Source of the DNA: Amylostereum areolatum
Taxonomy: Eukaryota > Basidiomycota > Agaricomycetes > Russulales > Stereaceae
Reading direction: 5' to 3'
Length of the DNA stretch: 64,000 nt
Assembly: GCA_012932865.1 (NCBI GenBank)
Contig: SAXG01000092.1
Coordinates: 1 to 64,000, forward strand
Below the pieces are notes generated by a model. That model worked only from the letters and a program-made list of their open reading frames with translations. It made no database searches and had not been told where the DNA came from. Every line of letters starts with the position of its first letter. Positions within the stretch are counted from its first letter, which is position 1. The position numbers were made by a program, and so were the translations under genes. Shown in pieces: positions 1-11,330 of the stretch.

Positions 1-220
1 GTAGAATCCATCGTCGACGTCCGTAAAAGTCGAAACGCCTCGAATTCCTGGTCCATTGGAAGGGTACGATCAAAGTGAAGATACCTGGGAACCAAAGACA
101 AATCTGGGGAAAGCCAAGAAACCCCTAGACGACTTCTACCGCCGCCACCCCACCGCCTTAAGACTGCTCAAATGGCTCCTCATACGCCGACTACGATCGA
201 AGCCAACCATACGATCATGA
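1..220 (+). pseudogene. 3' end of gypsy element A pol (integrase chromodomain), frameshifted
   Basis: The plus strand reads as the end of a Ty3/gypsy integrase with a chromodomain. A segment like EFLVHWKG lies at about 39-65, followed by YDQSEDTWEPKTNLG and a tail to a TGA at 218-220. The pieces sit in three different frames (starting near 1, 39 and 65), so at least two indels have broken the frame within about 60 bases; one looks like a missing base between the WKG and YDQ codons. Only this end of element A lies in the window; the rest is to the left. The 3' LTR follows at 313. The family call rests on the W-K-G...W-E-P chromodomain pattern. Confidence 0.75.
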
Positions 221-300
221 AGGCTGCCCATGAGCGTCTGGACAAACATCTTGTGTGCCGAAGGGTTTATCATCGGGATTCAACGAGGACGTTGAATCTA

Positions 301-312
301 ACGGGAAGGTGA
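301..312 (+). other. Polypurine tract before 3' LTR of element A
   Basis: The purine-rich run ACGGGAAGGTGA lies directly before the LTR start TGTCATGAACG. This is the expected place for the plus-strand primer of an LTR retrotransposon. Confidence 0.55.
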
Positions 313-805
313 TGTCATGAACGTTACCATTCCGGACATCTCGGACACCTCGGGGACCTCGGGGATAATATCCCAATTCATTTTTATTTTCATTTCTGTC
401 TGACTACTCATCACTTAGTAACACTCCGTCACTCCGGTGGAGACTCGGCTTATCCTTGCTCCTTCCTGACGTCATGACTCCAGGCTCGTCTTATCATCGC
501 TTCCTTTGACTCCACATGACATCATAATGCTGCGCATGACATCATGCCGCCCCGGACCCGGCTCATCCTTATTGTCTCGCTTACTGATCCTGCTGCGCAT
601 GTATCTATACTTAGCTCTGCTTACTGACCGCCGTGTGTCGTAGCTTACTAAGTGACTCTGCCTCGTAGTATATAAGGGCTCCGTTCCTCCTGTACATATT
701 CCCCATCTCGACCTGGTCAATACTACCGACCTTACTCCCCATTGTCCCTCTTCACTTGTGTCACACGTCGTCGCCTAGTGCTCGTCACTAAGGCCGTTGC
801 TGACA
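313..805 (+). repeat. 3' LTR of gypsy element A (493 bp)
   Basis: It starts TGTCATGAACG and ends GTTGCTGACA, so the ends form the short inverted repeat TGTCA/TGACA. It is recognisably similar, in opposite orientation, to the LTR at 5035-5492: same start and end, the same TATATAAGG block, and a shared GTACATAT...CTGGTCAAT-like stretch after it. The two LTRs are clearly diverged, so they belong to related but different elements. The base after 805 is reverse transcriptase sequence of element B, which fixes the right boundary. Confidence 0.85.
669..677 (+). promoter_or_regulatory. TATA box in LTR of element A
   Basis: TATATAAGG sits in the downstream half of the LTR at the same relative place as in the LTR of element B. 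It is the likely U3 core promoter. Confidence 0.5.
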
Positions 806-2587
806 CCGAAGGACCTCCTTGACTATCCGACGATGTTCTTCTAGCGTATGTGTGAAGATGAGGATGTCGTCCAAATAGACGACCACGACTCCTTGGTGGA
901 TCAAGTCTTTGAACAGGTCATTCATCATGGCTTGGAACGTAGATGGGGAGTTGGTGAGTCCGAAGAACATGACTGTAGGCTCGTAGAGACCTTTGTTCGT
1001 GCGGAATGCAGCTTTCCATTCGTCCCCTTCTTTAATCCGAACATTGTTGTACCCCCATCGGACATCGAGCTTGGTAAAGTGCCGTGCTCCCTTAAGCTTG
1101 TCAACTAACTCTTGGATGAGCGGGAGCGGGTAACGGTTCTTTATCGTCATCTCATTGAGCTTTCGATAGTCCTGCACAGGACGTAGCGAGCCGTCTTTTT
1201 TCTTGATGAAGAAGAATGGGGAGGCCATGGGTGATTTGGACGGTTGGATCCGGCCAGATCTCAGGTTCTCTTCCAAAAAGGCGTCCAGTTGCTTCTGCTC
1301 ATCCAATGTGAGGGGGTAAACTTTGCAATCGACCGGTTTGAAGTTAGGAGTGAGCTCAATGGCGTGGTCCCATGGGCGTCGCTCAGGGAGCTTGTCGAAG
1401 TCGTCTTTGTCAAAGATGTCCTTGAATTCGTGGTACGCCGTTGGGACTCGCTCAGAGAAGGTCTGTTCCTTTTTCTTAGCGTGCTCTTCAATTGCAATGT
1501 CCGATGCATGGGTCCGGATGTGGTATGTCGCTTTGTAGCCATCCCAGTCGAAGGCAAACAGCTGCTCGTCCTTTTCCATGTGGACTGGCTCTTCCTCCTC
1601 CTCTTCATCATCATCGATATTGAGGAGGGGAGGGGGACGAGAGCAGCTGATAGGGCATCGGTCGAATTCAATTGACCCGGATTTCCAGTCGATGTGAGGG
1701 TTGTGCTTCTTTAGCCACTCATGTCCAATGAAAAGGTCCGTATCTCCTAGATTGGAGACCGCCAGGTCAATGTTTTCTTCATGGTCTTGAATATTTAGGC
1801 CAAGTGTGACATATTCCGTGATGGGACCTCCTGCGTTGAGAGTGCCATCTGCATTTCGTACTTGGATTGGGCGAGCAGTCCGTCGCGTGGGGATGTGATT
1901 TTCCTGCACAAACTTTGTGTTGATACACGAGCCAGTGCAACCACTGTCCAGGAGTGCGAGAGCTTTGACAATGCGCTTGGAATCTACCACAAGTTGTGTG
2001 GGAATGACCGTTTGTTCCTTGGCGCTGGAGGAGCGTATGAACTGCATGGGAGTGGCGAGCTCTAGTAGAGCTTGGCATGCTAATTCATCTTCCATGCTAG
2101 TTATCTCCTTGATGGCTTCATAAGTAGCCTCGTCACGACGTCGATGGTGTGTCCAGATGCGAAGGATTGCAATCGCACTTTCGGGTTTGTCTTCCCTTAA
2201 GCGACGAAGCGTCCATTGAGCCGTTCCAGGTGCCATATAACATGATTTGGGCGCCGTGCCCCTTCCATCGCACGGCGTTGTCCCTGACTTCACAGGGTCC
2301 ATATCCAAAGCCGAGTCCGTATCCAAAGCCGTATCCAAAACTGAGGCTGAAACCAATGCCGTATCCAAAGCCGAAGGCTCACAAATTGAAGCCTGAGTAT
2401 CTAAAATAACAACGGGACGCGTGCCCGTACCGATAGAGTCCGTAAGAGAAGTCATAATGGGGATATCCCCTGTAGTAGTACAGTCCGAATCAACAATGCG
2501 CATATGTAAACGAGAACCAGGCCACCGAGGCGCAACAAAACCAGACGAGCGAGAAACAGAAACTTGGGCTTCAGATGCCGTGTACAT
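788..2587 (-). pseudogene. Element B pol: protease and partial reverse transcriptase, truncated
   Basis: This is the pol frame of gypsy element B. From the first ATG at 2587 there is a spacer with repeated ALDT-like units, then a retropepsin-type motif LLDSGCTGS (about residue 210), then an RT with FFIKKKDG, VQDYRKLNE, LDVRWGYN and the catalytic YLDD box. RT stops after EEHRRIVKEVLR; the final CQQRP and stop are read from the LTR of element A. The frame also runs a few codons upstream to 2602 through a TTG, overlapping the gag stop by a few bases, so expression by frameshift or reinitiation is possible. RNase H and integrase are missing. Confidence 0.85.
2297..2377 (+). repeat. Minisatellite in pol N-terminal spacer of element B
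   Basis: Short units close to TATCCAAAGCCG recur with variation. On the coding (minus) strand they give ALDT/ALDMD-like peptide repeats just upstream of the protease. This is probably a slippage expansion in a non-catalytic linker. Confidence 0.55.
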
Positions 2588-2598
2588 CGTCAGCCCCC

Positions 2599-4563
2599 TC
2601 AAAAACCCTCCTTCTTCTCCTCCCCCTTCGGCTGAGCTTGAAGCGCATCCATCACGCTTTTCCGATCTTCGGCCGACAGGCTCCTAGCCCAGGCAGTGGG
2701 TGTCTCGAACGTCTGTGCTCGAGCCTCCCGCTTTGGTGGTTCCGTGTACCGGTCCCTCCCCCACATGTCTCGGATGTTCTTTACATCCACCCTGCAGTCC
2801 CGCACCTGGTGGCCATTCTGTCCGCAGCGGAAGCATCGCCCCTTGATGTCGACACGGTTGACGTCCATCGGCTGACCTTTGCCACCGTGCACCGTGCCGG
2901 TTCCATCGCGGCGCCATGGGACCTGCCCCCCTTGTTGCCCATTGGACGATCCTTGTCCTTTGGGTTTTTGGTTCTGCACGGGTCCACTGCGCTGGGTCTT
3001 AAGGTCCTCCCGCTCCTGTCGCAGACCGTCGATCAGGATGATGCGCTCTTTGAGGTCCTCATATTTCTGAGGAACGTGACCGCTGTCGTAGATGGAGTCG
3101 ATGGTCCGATAGTAGACGTTGTGTTTGAGCAGCTGCATGAGGTGGATAGGGTCCTGCGCCGTGGAGTATCCTGCCTTCCTTGCGAGTTGCTCGAACTTGG
3201 CAAAGTATTCATGGGCAGTGGTACCCTTCGTCTGTTTGAACCCGTCCAGTTCGACTGCGGCACGGTGCTGCTCATTGACGTCGGTGAAGGCCCCTTTGAG
3301 TGCTTTGTGGAAGTCCACCCAGGCGACCATGGCTCCATTGGCCAAGTGTGCATCCTCATACTCGGCCTTCCAGGTGCGTGCTGCCTCCCCCGTCATGTAA
3401 GTGAGAATGAAGAGGACTTTGTCCTTGTCCGTCACGAGGTCATCCTCAGCGGCTCGCATGTATTCCTCGCACGACCGCATCCAGTCATTGAAGTCCTCTC
3501 GTTTCCCAGAGAAGCCTTCAGCAGTTTTCGCGTGGACTTTCTTTCGGGGGGGTCTGGCGGCGGCGGCGGCTGGGGCACTAACAGTGACCGCAGGGGGGTT
3601 GACGGTGATGGGGGGGGCCGTGACATTGATGGTGGGGGGTGGCAGGTTGAGGGCAGCAACAAGCACGGCAGGGATGGCAACCCATTGGCCATTTACTTCC
3701 ATGAGCCAGGCATCGTCGGTGCCGTTATTCATGTGTTGGATGGGAGAGCCAGTTTGGCCGATGACGATGTTCCATGTTCCACCGATTTCGGTGCAGTTGG
3801 CAAGTTTGGCGGGGAGAGGGGGTTGGGGGTCGGTGCGGATCCACTGGGCAGCCATGATTGGTTCGTCGAGGTCAGAGAAGTCTTCGTCGGTGACAGGCGG
3901 TAGGGCGGAGGCGGCGATGAGGTTGAAGTCGGCTTCAGTGAGGTCGTCTTGGCTTTCGTTGGCGAAGTACCAACTGATGCCACTTGTTTGGGTTGCTACA
4001 AAGGCGACTTCGACAGTGGTGTCTCCGAGTTGGACAAAGAAGTCGTTTCCTCGTTCAGTGAAGCCTAGAGGGAGGGGATATATGTAGCAGTTTTCGTCCT
4101 CAACGTCGGTGTCGGAGTCAGAACTGGAGTCGGAGCCGTTGAGTCCGAACGAGGGAATTGTTTATAAGTGGGTGAGGTCAATGACCTCTGGCTGGGTGAG
4201 GTCGATGACCTCTGGCTCTGGTGTGGGGCTGGGGGTGTTGCCTGGTGTAAGGAGGCGGTGGGTGTGTCGAGTGTCCACTGGTATTTTCTCGTTGGGCGCG
4301 TAGAAGGATTTTGGGGGTTGCTCGAGTTTGTAGCGGTAGGTGACGTATGGGCAGGAGTAGACGTAGAGGTTTCCGTTTCCTTGTTCGCTTATTTTGAGGC
4401 GATAGAAGTGGATGTCTATGACGGAGTCTTCAAGTTCTTCTACGCCGAGGGCGACCTTCCAATTGTGCCAGGCCCAAGGGTCGTTAGATTCGTTGATGAG
4501 GGAGATGATAGCGTCGTGGCTGATGGGGATGAATTCTTGTACTTGCGAGCGCCAATCTTCCAT
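2599..4563 (-). pseudogene. Element B gag, one in-frame TAA
   Basis: One frame runs from ATG 4563 to the TGA at 2599-2601 and is broken only by a TAA at 4162-4164. The part after the stop reads on without a break through 4161-3856 and into the ATG at 3855. It carries an acidic linker (SDSDTDVEDE-like) and the capsid-like region (about 3000-3500), and ends with a zinc knuckle CX2CX4HX4C (CFRCGQNGHQVRDC, about 2810-2850). The last codons overlap the start of pol. The knuckle plus the position between LTR and protease identify gag. The TAA may be a nonsense mutation, or the part from 3855 may be translated separately. Confidence 0.8.
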
Positions 4564-5034
4564 GCACAAGCCCCCAGTCGAAATGGTTACTCTGTGCGGC
4601 AAGGGAAGATTTTGTCGAGGGAAGGTGGTTCTGTTATGAGATCGCAAGACGGTCTGCCTCAGTCTTCTCGACCTGTTGGCTGTCTCTTCGTCTAGGGGAC
4701 ACGAGCCCAAAGACTTCCTAAACCGCTTTCCTTTCGCCGCTTTTACTCGTTTCCTACACCAAAGGTGCACCTTCTACTGTCACCTCTGAGCTTTCAACTC
4801 CTGGTATTGGAGAGTCTCGAGTAGGTGTAACGTTTCGAGGAAACGTCAAGCCGGCACCGGTATACGTGCGCACGACCACAATGTCAGGGTAACGAGTCGC
4901 GTACTCTGGGGGCAACGGTCTAGGGCGGCACGGGGGAAGAACAAGGTCAGTACCAGACGGATACTACTACTACTACGCTACAGTACGTAGGGACGGTCGT
5001 AGGGTGGTGCAAGAGTAAACAGATCTTGAGCTTA

Positions 5035-5492
5035 TGTCAGCAACGACTAGTGCGACAGCACCAAGTTACGACACAGCTGACTAGAAGATGAGGATGACAG
5101 AGGGGAGCCGATCAGACACGGCAACAGACGAGGGAAAGCAAGCAAAGTCGGTAGAATTGACTAGCTCGAGATAAGGGATATGTACAGCGAGAGCGAGCCT
5201 TATATACACAAGAGGAGAGAGACTTAGGTAAGCAACCAATACACGGCGATCAGTAAGCAGACCAAGTATAAGTAAGCAGTCGTATGTAAAAGGGCACAGC
5301 ATGAGTCAGTATCGTACAGCATGAGTCAAGAGAAAGGAGTCAGACCCGGACCGAGATGAGTCACGTGGGTCCGGGCAGGATATAGATGAGCCGGGTCCGG
5401 GCCAAGGTGGAGCCGGACCGGTGATAAGTCGATAAGTCCTAAAGCGTGTAACCGATGTAAAGTAAAAAGAAAATTATAGACCGTTCATGACA
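5035..5492 (-). repeat. 5' LTR of gypsy element B (458 bp)
   Basis: Read on the minus strand it starts TGTCATGAACGG (at 5492) and ends GTTGCTGACA (at 5035), the same terminal sequences as the LTR of element A. A TATATAAGG box lies at 5198-5206. To the right of 5492 the sequence is transporter coding sequence. Confidence 0.85.
5198..5206 (-). promoter_or_regulatory. TATA box in LTR of element B
   Basis: TATATAAGG on the minus strand, matching the same block in the other LTR. It is the likely start region for element B transcription toward gag. Confidence 0.5.
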
Positions 5493-6858
5493 GTCCACTG
5501 GTCGTAGCCGTCGCATTGGTAGCATAGAGGGTACCAATAAGTAACATGGACCCGGATATCGCTGCACCTCCAATTATCATGGACGGACGACGACCCCCTG
5601 TGATATATTGGGTAAGATTAGGCGAAAGAAGGTAGGAGCAAACAAACAGTTGTCGGTGAAGACCTGAGTCACAATGGTGCCCACGACGGTTATCAAGCCC
5701 GATACGCCGGAGGCCAGGAAGGCAGAAGTAGTAGAGGAAAGGCCAGCTTGTGAGAAGAGTACAGGTGCGTACTTGAGAGAGGTATTAGTTCACATGCTGG
5801 GGTAGGAGGCCTAGAAGGTACGAACATATAGCACGCCATCGATTCCAGATGCCTTTATATGTACGTCAGCTGGAAAAAATGGCGGCAGGCGAAGGTAACG
5901 CGTACTTGCTGCATTCCCATTAAGAACACCCCCAAAAGCGTACGCCGACGCACATCCTTGCCCCAGAGCATCTTCATCGTCGAGCTTTCCGGCCTGTTTC
6001 TGTTTGTACTTGCTTCAGCGCGCACACGCTGTTCAACCTCTTGCTCTTTCTCCGCCTCAGCAGCGGTATGGCCTAGCCTTTCCCACGCGCGTGCCGCATC
6101 TTCTGCCCGCCCAACGTGTTGCAACCAACGGGGAGAATGGGGTAGGAAAAGAGAACCGAGTCCGAAGGCCAGCGAGCAGACGGCTTGGAGCATGAAGACG
6201 ATGCGATAGGAGAAGGACGACGTCAGTCTGACGGTCCCGTAAGCCACGAAGAAACCTGTCCAGCGATGTGGATGAGTGGTGATTCTGGGTCGAACCAGTG
6301 GAAACCCGTACCCGAGGTCACGCCGATTGTAATGAAATGAAAAGTTGTTGGGTGCACGACAAGCGTCCGCGAATGCTGGTTGGAGCAATTTCGAGGATGT
6401 AAACCGTGATGGTGGAGAGGAAGAAACCCTCGCCTATACCCGTGATGCAACGGCCCACAAACAGCATCGGTAAACCATTTGCAGCCGCGGCGAGAGTGGA
6501 GCCCACGCAAAAGATCGCCCCGCCCAAGGCAAATGTACGCGTGCGGGAAACCCGGTCGGAGACGGGGCCCGCGATGACGGAGGCCAAGGATGCAGTGATA
6601 AGAATGGATGAGAAAACGAGGCCTTGGATAACGGGCGAGTGAAGGGAGAAGTCTTCGACAAACTGGGGCATGACGGTCACGGGTCCAATAGAGCCTGTAT
6701 ATTGCATTGTAGGTGTGCACAGTTAAATCGAAAGGAGAAGCATACCAGTGTCGAAGCCAAAAAGGAAGCCTCCGGTGGATGCGAAAAACGAGCACAGGGT
6801 ATAAGCGCACATGTATCCTGCGATGTTTCCTTTCGTGCGTTGGATGAAATTATTCGGC
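5493..6858 (-). pseudogene. MFS sugar transporter, 5' part, interrupted by element B
   Basis: Minus-strand exons spell a sugar-porter MFS protein. They include GGFLFGFDTG (first membrane segment), the RVSRTRTFALGG loop, GRCITGIGEGF, APTSIRGRL, the SPRWLQHVGR loop, GIDGVLYYAP and GRRPSMIIGG. Short introns separate them, for example a GTATGC...ACAG intron near 6700-6745 and one ending near 5860. The gene is broken twice. A tandem AATGA duplication at 6331-6340 shifts the frame after RGRLSCTQQLF, and the LTR of element B at 5492 cuts the coding sequence after a TSGL stretch, so the C-terminal half is missing here. The first exon upstream of 6858 is unclear; a short ORF starting at ATG 7180 could be an upstream exon but shows no family match. 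Confidence 0.85.
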
Positions 6859-7811
6859 CTAGAGGGTCAATCGTGCCGGTTAATGTACTGGTATCGCGGT
6901 TATGATATGAAATGTACGCAGCGGAATGAGGCTCTTGATTATGATGATGGAGTACGGAGATGTCGTCCAACGCAGGAGCCAGACACCGTTACCTAGTTAG
7001 CTCCGTTTTTGATATTGAGACCGAGGGAAAACATACTGATCCACCGGGTAGGGCCTCCCTCGACTTTGAACCGTCATCCCCAGTCAGGAAGATAGTCACA
7101 CCATCATGGATACAAGCACGCACCGACTGTCCGACTTCCCTTGACGTGATCGGCTCTTCGACGACTTGCGCGTGCGGCATGGTCGATATGGCGGCGAAAG
7201 ACTAACCAGGTCTCTTGAAGATGTTCTAGGTAGATGTGTGAGTCAGTTGCCCGACCTGTAGGTGTCGCGTGTTGAGCGCAGCAAGTTCAACATACGGATT
7301 TATGATCCGGTCGGCGAATATAAAAGCCTGTTCGAGCGCACGAGACTTCGGTATTCGATTGATGGCTCGTGTGAGGGAGAAGAACTCTGCGAAAAAACAG
7401 AGAGAAGGCATGTTTTCGGATTGCGAGGACGGCCGTGTTGAGAGGAAGTGGCAAATGCGTGCCAGACTCCGACTCGATCTGCGCTCAACTCGAGGTCGTC
7501 GTACTCGTAACTCGTCACGGTCCACCATGTGTACATAGTCATTAGAGCACAGTAGTAGCACAACCTTCGCCTAGAATTACCAACCGACCCATGCTATATA
7601 TGACTGTGTTTACGCCGCCGTACAAGTACATTACATCTTCATGTCAGTATCACTTCTCCCACTGCAACTCATTTAGATAAGTACAACAAACAACGAACAC
7701 GAAAAAACATATGAAACCCTTCCTTTAATATCGGTTAGATAATGACGGGACATTTTTCGAATCCCTTCACATCGTTAGCGATAGGGAAACTCGTTGCAAC
7801 ACAGAACACAC
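6859..7811. other. Intergenic, no supported gene
   Basis: This lies between the broken transporter and the last exon of the F-box gene. A minus-strand ORF from ATG 7180 ending in a GTATGT donor near 7035 may be a 5' exon of the transporter, but nothing in it is recognisable. Other ORFs near 7226-7561 lack an ATG or any family signal. Confidence 0.4.
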
Positions 7812-9628
7812 TTACTGTTCTCCTAGAGGCAGACTCTCCACCCTCCGGCTACCATCCTGCGACTCAATGACTCGCCACCGCTCCCAGCGATTGTATTCCA
7901 TCGACAGCCGCACGTGAAGCATAGAGATCATCTCTAGGTTCGGAGGGGCGACCGGCGACACGAACGCTCGAACGAAATCGTCGGCTACCGCAGGAAACGT
8001 GTCTGGTTCTGGATCATCTACCGGAAACCAGCGGGAAGTTCTCGCATCTCGACTCGACCGCCCGGTGTACTTTTTGCATTCAAACCTAAAGCATAAGATG
8101 CGAAGACGCTGAAGGGGAGAAAGGAGGCGGGCTAGGTCACCCTAAGAAGGTCGAGGGTAACAATCAGCCATATGATCTTCGGCCGCGAATGTGGAACATC
8201 CGGCTTACCATGTTCATGAGACGTTTTTCGTATCGGTGCACCTCGAGTGTATCGAGGTACGAGAACTCCGATGCGATGTAAGCCAAAAGCTCCCGCTCCG
8301 CATCATCCGCCTGGTAGACCACCTCCAAAGAGCGCAGTTCATCGGACCGACACTGAGACAGAATTTGCAGTAGCTCCGAACTTGAGGGGATGGGTGAGGA
8401 TAGGTGAAGGACCCCGCGGGCAGGCGGCGGGTCGAAGTGATAGTGTCTGGGCTCGTCGCGAAGGGAGAGATGACGCAGGGTAGGGGGCAGATGGGAGAAA
8501 ATGTAATCGTGCGAGTTTGGGTAGGACAGCTTGAACGTGCGAAGCTGGACAAAGTTTGGGACGGGAGTTGTGCTTTTTGACCACAGACGTACGCGGTCCG
8601 ATTGATCTGGGTGGCCCGCGACGAGTTCCAAGTCACGGAGATGGGGCATCATGCTGAGGGCAGGGACGATGTTCTTCAATTCGTCACTCTCGGGATATCG
8701 GCCCCAGAGACGCAATTCGAGAAGGCAAGGCCAGAGGACTTTGGCCATAGCACCAAAAGGCGTCGATTCGGCGGGGAGGGCGAGTTTTTGCACGGTGGGG
8801 TAAATGTGCATCACCAAAGGACGAAGGTATCCCACTTCGGGACCGTATGATACGGTAAGAAGCCTTCGGACACCCCAGTATCTCTCTTTATATTCGTAAG
8901 CGGGTAGTCGACGCCACTGTGTGTCCGTGTACATGAATTCGGTGACGATGGGGGGCAAGATATTCACCGCTGACTGTGCGTCGATGGGCGGCCAATCGAG
9001 GCCAGGGTTTTCGGGATAGAGCGAGGGGATCGGTCCTGCCCATGATGTTCTGTCGAAATGGATGCTGCGGATGGATGGAGTCAAGAATGCACGAATGATG
9101 TTCAGAGGAACTCCGCCAAATATGTTACTGAACACTACAGAGTAGAGGTAAGGGAATTGTCGGAGGTATTCCCCCAATGAAGCGACTGGGTATCCAACTC
9201 CGGGTATATAATAGGGCTCCAATATAAGCCGAATGGACCTGAAGGCACGATGGTCATGCGATGCACTTTAGATCATAGCTAGTGAACGAACTGGATGTAA
9301 GGCCACAGTGAAGGCGGCGGGAGCTCGACAGTGTCATTTTCTTCATTCCACACACAAAAGCTGTGGCGGAAAAGGATAGGGATGGTTATGGTTCGGATAT
9401 CCCGGCAAACGTTCGCAAAACGCAGCAACTCCAAGGCCTGGTGGCGTAGGAGTTCGATAGCGATGAGGTGTAGAGGGTCGTGGCCAAGCTGTGTCAATCT
9501 ATCGCCGGAAGGGTTACTTAGCCGGGAAAGACAGAAGGTGGGATATAGCCTTACGACGGTGGGGGACCTATTCGACCCAAAATGTCAGGAAAGCCGACAG
9601 CCTGAGATCGAGCCTGAGGTGCTGCCAT
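7812..9628 (-). CDS. F-box protein, four exons
   Basis: The model starts at ATG 9628 (MAAPQARSQAVGFPDILGRI) and has three introns. The first ends at a GATAG near 9498. The second, about 50 nt near 9240-9285, joins WPYIQ to SIRLILEP. The third (8208-8142, GTAAGC...CTTAG) joins RLMNM to GDLARLLSPLQRL. The last exon runs to TAA at 7812. The N-terminus has the degenerate F-box ending ALELLRFANVCRDIR seen in many agaricomycete F-box proteins. The rest is leucine-rich with a C-terminal WFPVDDPEPDTF segment. The role inferred is substrate adaptor of an SCF ubiquitin ligase; the substrate is unknown. Reading on past 8208 without splicing would stop at 8164, so the last intron decides the C-terminus. 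Confidence 0.75.
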
Positions 9629-10655
9629 TGTCCTGCGCCGGTGACCCATAAGATGTAGAATTCAGAACCAGTGTTCGACGTTACTGAGGCTCTGGACCAG
9701 CTTACACTTGAGGGTGATGTGAGTTGGGGCAGCAGGAGCGGGTTTGGATGTAGATAGTAAGTGCTCGCAGTACGACTCGGAGCCTGTACGAGGAGGCTGA
9801 CTCAGGTCCCGGCGTCTCGCCCCACAACTCCGATCCTATGTAAATCGGCAATTTCATGATTTTGCCCTTCTTGCCATTACATAAGATTGAAGCCTGAGGA
9901 GACCCTTTCGAGACCATTTCTGTGTCATTACTGGCTATCTTTGATCCATACGCGGACTAAATCGCCGATTCGGCCCAATTGCGTACGCACTGCGATCGGA
10001 CATACCCTCCCAATTTAGCTCATTTCTGTACGGCGTTACGCGTACAGCACGCATTCCGGACTCCCGCCCTCCTCCATACTCCTGCACCTTTCATCTTCGA
10101 ATCTCCCATTCCTCTTATCTCCCCTTGTGCCCAACTTCTCGCTTGGTAAACCCGCATTGACACACATGCTCCCAGTTCGAACCGACAGAATCCTCCGTCG
10201 ACGGCGATAAAAAATCCAACCTCGCGATCCTCTCGAAGCTCGGCGGAACAACAAAACGGTCCAAGCACGAAGGTACCGACCACACGCTCAACGTGTGCAA
10301 GGCTGTGCGAATTGCGTCAAGCGGGCGGCACTGGGCCGCAAGATTGCGGGCGGCGCGAGCAGGGCCCCGGGGGTACCGAAGAAAGGGGGGAGGCGGTGAC
10401 CATGTGGGTGCTGTACTTTTTCTTCCGTTCGGTTCTATGTATGTGTTCTGTAATACGAGGCTGTCGCTTCTTCCAGCTCCTTCCTCATGCTTCGATTCCA
10501 TTGATGAGAATGCAACATGCGGCGGTTGTCAGAAAATGACCTGGCTACATCCTCGAGTACTCGATTGGTACTCGTTACTATATTCGTGACCTATCCTCTG
10601 AAATCACTGATGAACTCAAACCTACTGCACTTGTCCTAGGTTTTTTTTTGCGACA
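9629..10655. other. Intergenic, no supported gene
   Basis: Overlapping short ORFs on both strands around 10020-10590 show no family match and no convincing start or splice pattern. The region just before 10656 (about 10552-10640) reads as YYIRDLSSEI-like codons that might be a further decayed exon of the relic that follows. Confidence 0.35.
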
Positions 10656-10865
10656 GACACCCTCCAGTGGTACGGCTACAAGATCGATGACGCCCCCGAC
10701 GGTACGATCGGCGCCTTCGGTATCTTCGACACTTTCCCCCATACCGCCGAGCGGGATGCACACATCGGCGGCGGGATCCTACCGACAGGTTGGACGAGCG
10801 ACTCAAAGCTTGGGATATTGGACACTCATGACGCTGTTGAGAATACAAATTATGCCGAGACGTAG
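10656..10865 (+). pseudogene. Relic of a YgiN-like antibiotic-biosynthesis monooxygenase-type protein
   Basis: After a CAG acceptor the frame reads TLQWYGYKIDDAPDG, then FGIFDTFPHTAERDAHI, and stops at TAG 10863-10865. The patterns TLQWYG and FGIFDTF...R.AH are typical of small dimeric alpha/beta-barrel (ABM/YgiN-like) proteins of fungi. The usual C-terminal strand and helix are not recognisable after the histidine, and no ATG or intact upstream exon was found. It is most likely a gene fragment. The assignment is from motif memory only. Confidence 0.5.
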
Positions 10866-11330
10866 TAGCTGGAGAACAAGAAAACGCAGCTTCTCTTGGA
10901 CGACTACAAATAAATCGGTCACGTCTTTTTTGAATATTTCTTTAAACATCAACTTGACCCAAGGTACAGCGACGGTTTGTTTTCTGTGGAAGTAACGCTC
11001 CCTTCGTGCTGCACAATGATCGATGACATCCGCGATATGGGGGACCTTGTTTTTGTTTACACAGCCATTCGCTTCTTCGATGACTTCTCTGCACAGGTTT
11101 TTACTCCGGACTTCTCAAGTTCTCAAGTTCTCCGTTTGATGAGAAGAAGTGTTGCCGCATGTTTTGTGCATGCCTTCGCATCGCCTACAACTGGCCATGT
11201 CATGGGCTCCCGATGAAGTCGTGTATAAAAGGCTTCCCGTCGTCACTTCTGCTGCTTCAACACATTGTTTGACACCTTCACTCGACCTCCCCTGCTGCTA
11301 TCGCGCGATTTTTCCCGTTTGTCATTCACT
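10866..11330. other. Upstream region of the peptidase-like gene
   Basis: No gene is seen. The stretch ends in a pyrimidine-rich run directly before the ATG at 11331, and a TATAAAAG-like sequence lies near 11223-11230, about 100 bases upstream of the ATG. It probably contains the promoter of the next gene. Confidence 0.4.

Larger units (their letters stand above)
806..5492 (-). mobile_element. Ty3/gypsy LTR retrotransposon B, cut by element A
   Basis: The element runs leftward from its 5' LTR (5035-5492) through a leader (about 4564-5034), gag (2599-4563) and pol (from 2587), and is broken at 806 inside reverse transcriptase by the opposite-strand LTR of element A. RNase H, integrase and the 3' LTR are missing here and should lie left of the window if A simply inserted. 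On the right the LTR abuts codons of a sugar transporter, so B inserted into that gene. The candidate 5-bp target site next to the LTR is GTCCA at 5493-5497; the partner copy is outside the window. Confidence 0.85.
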
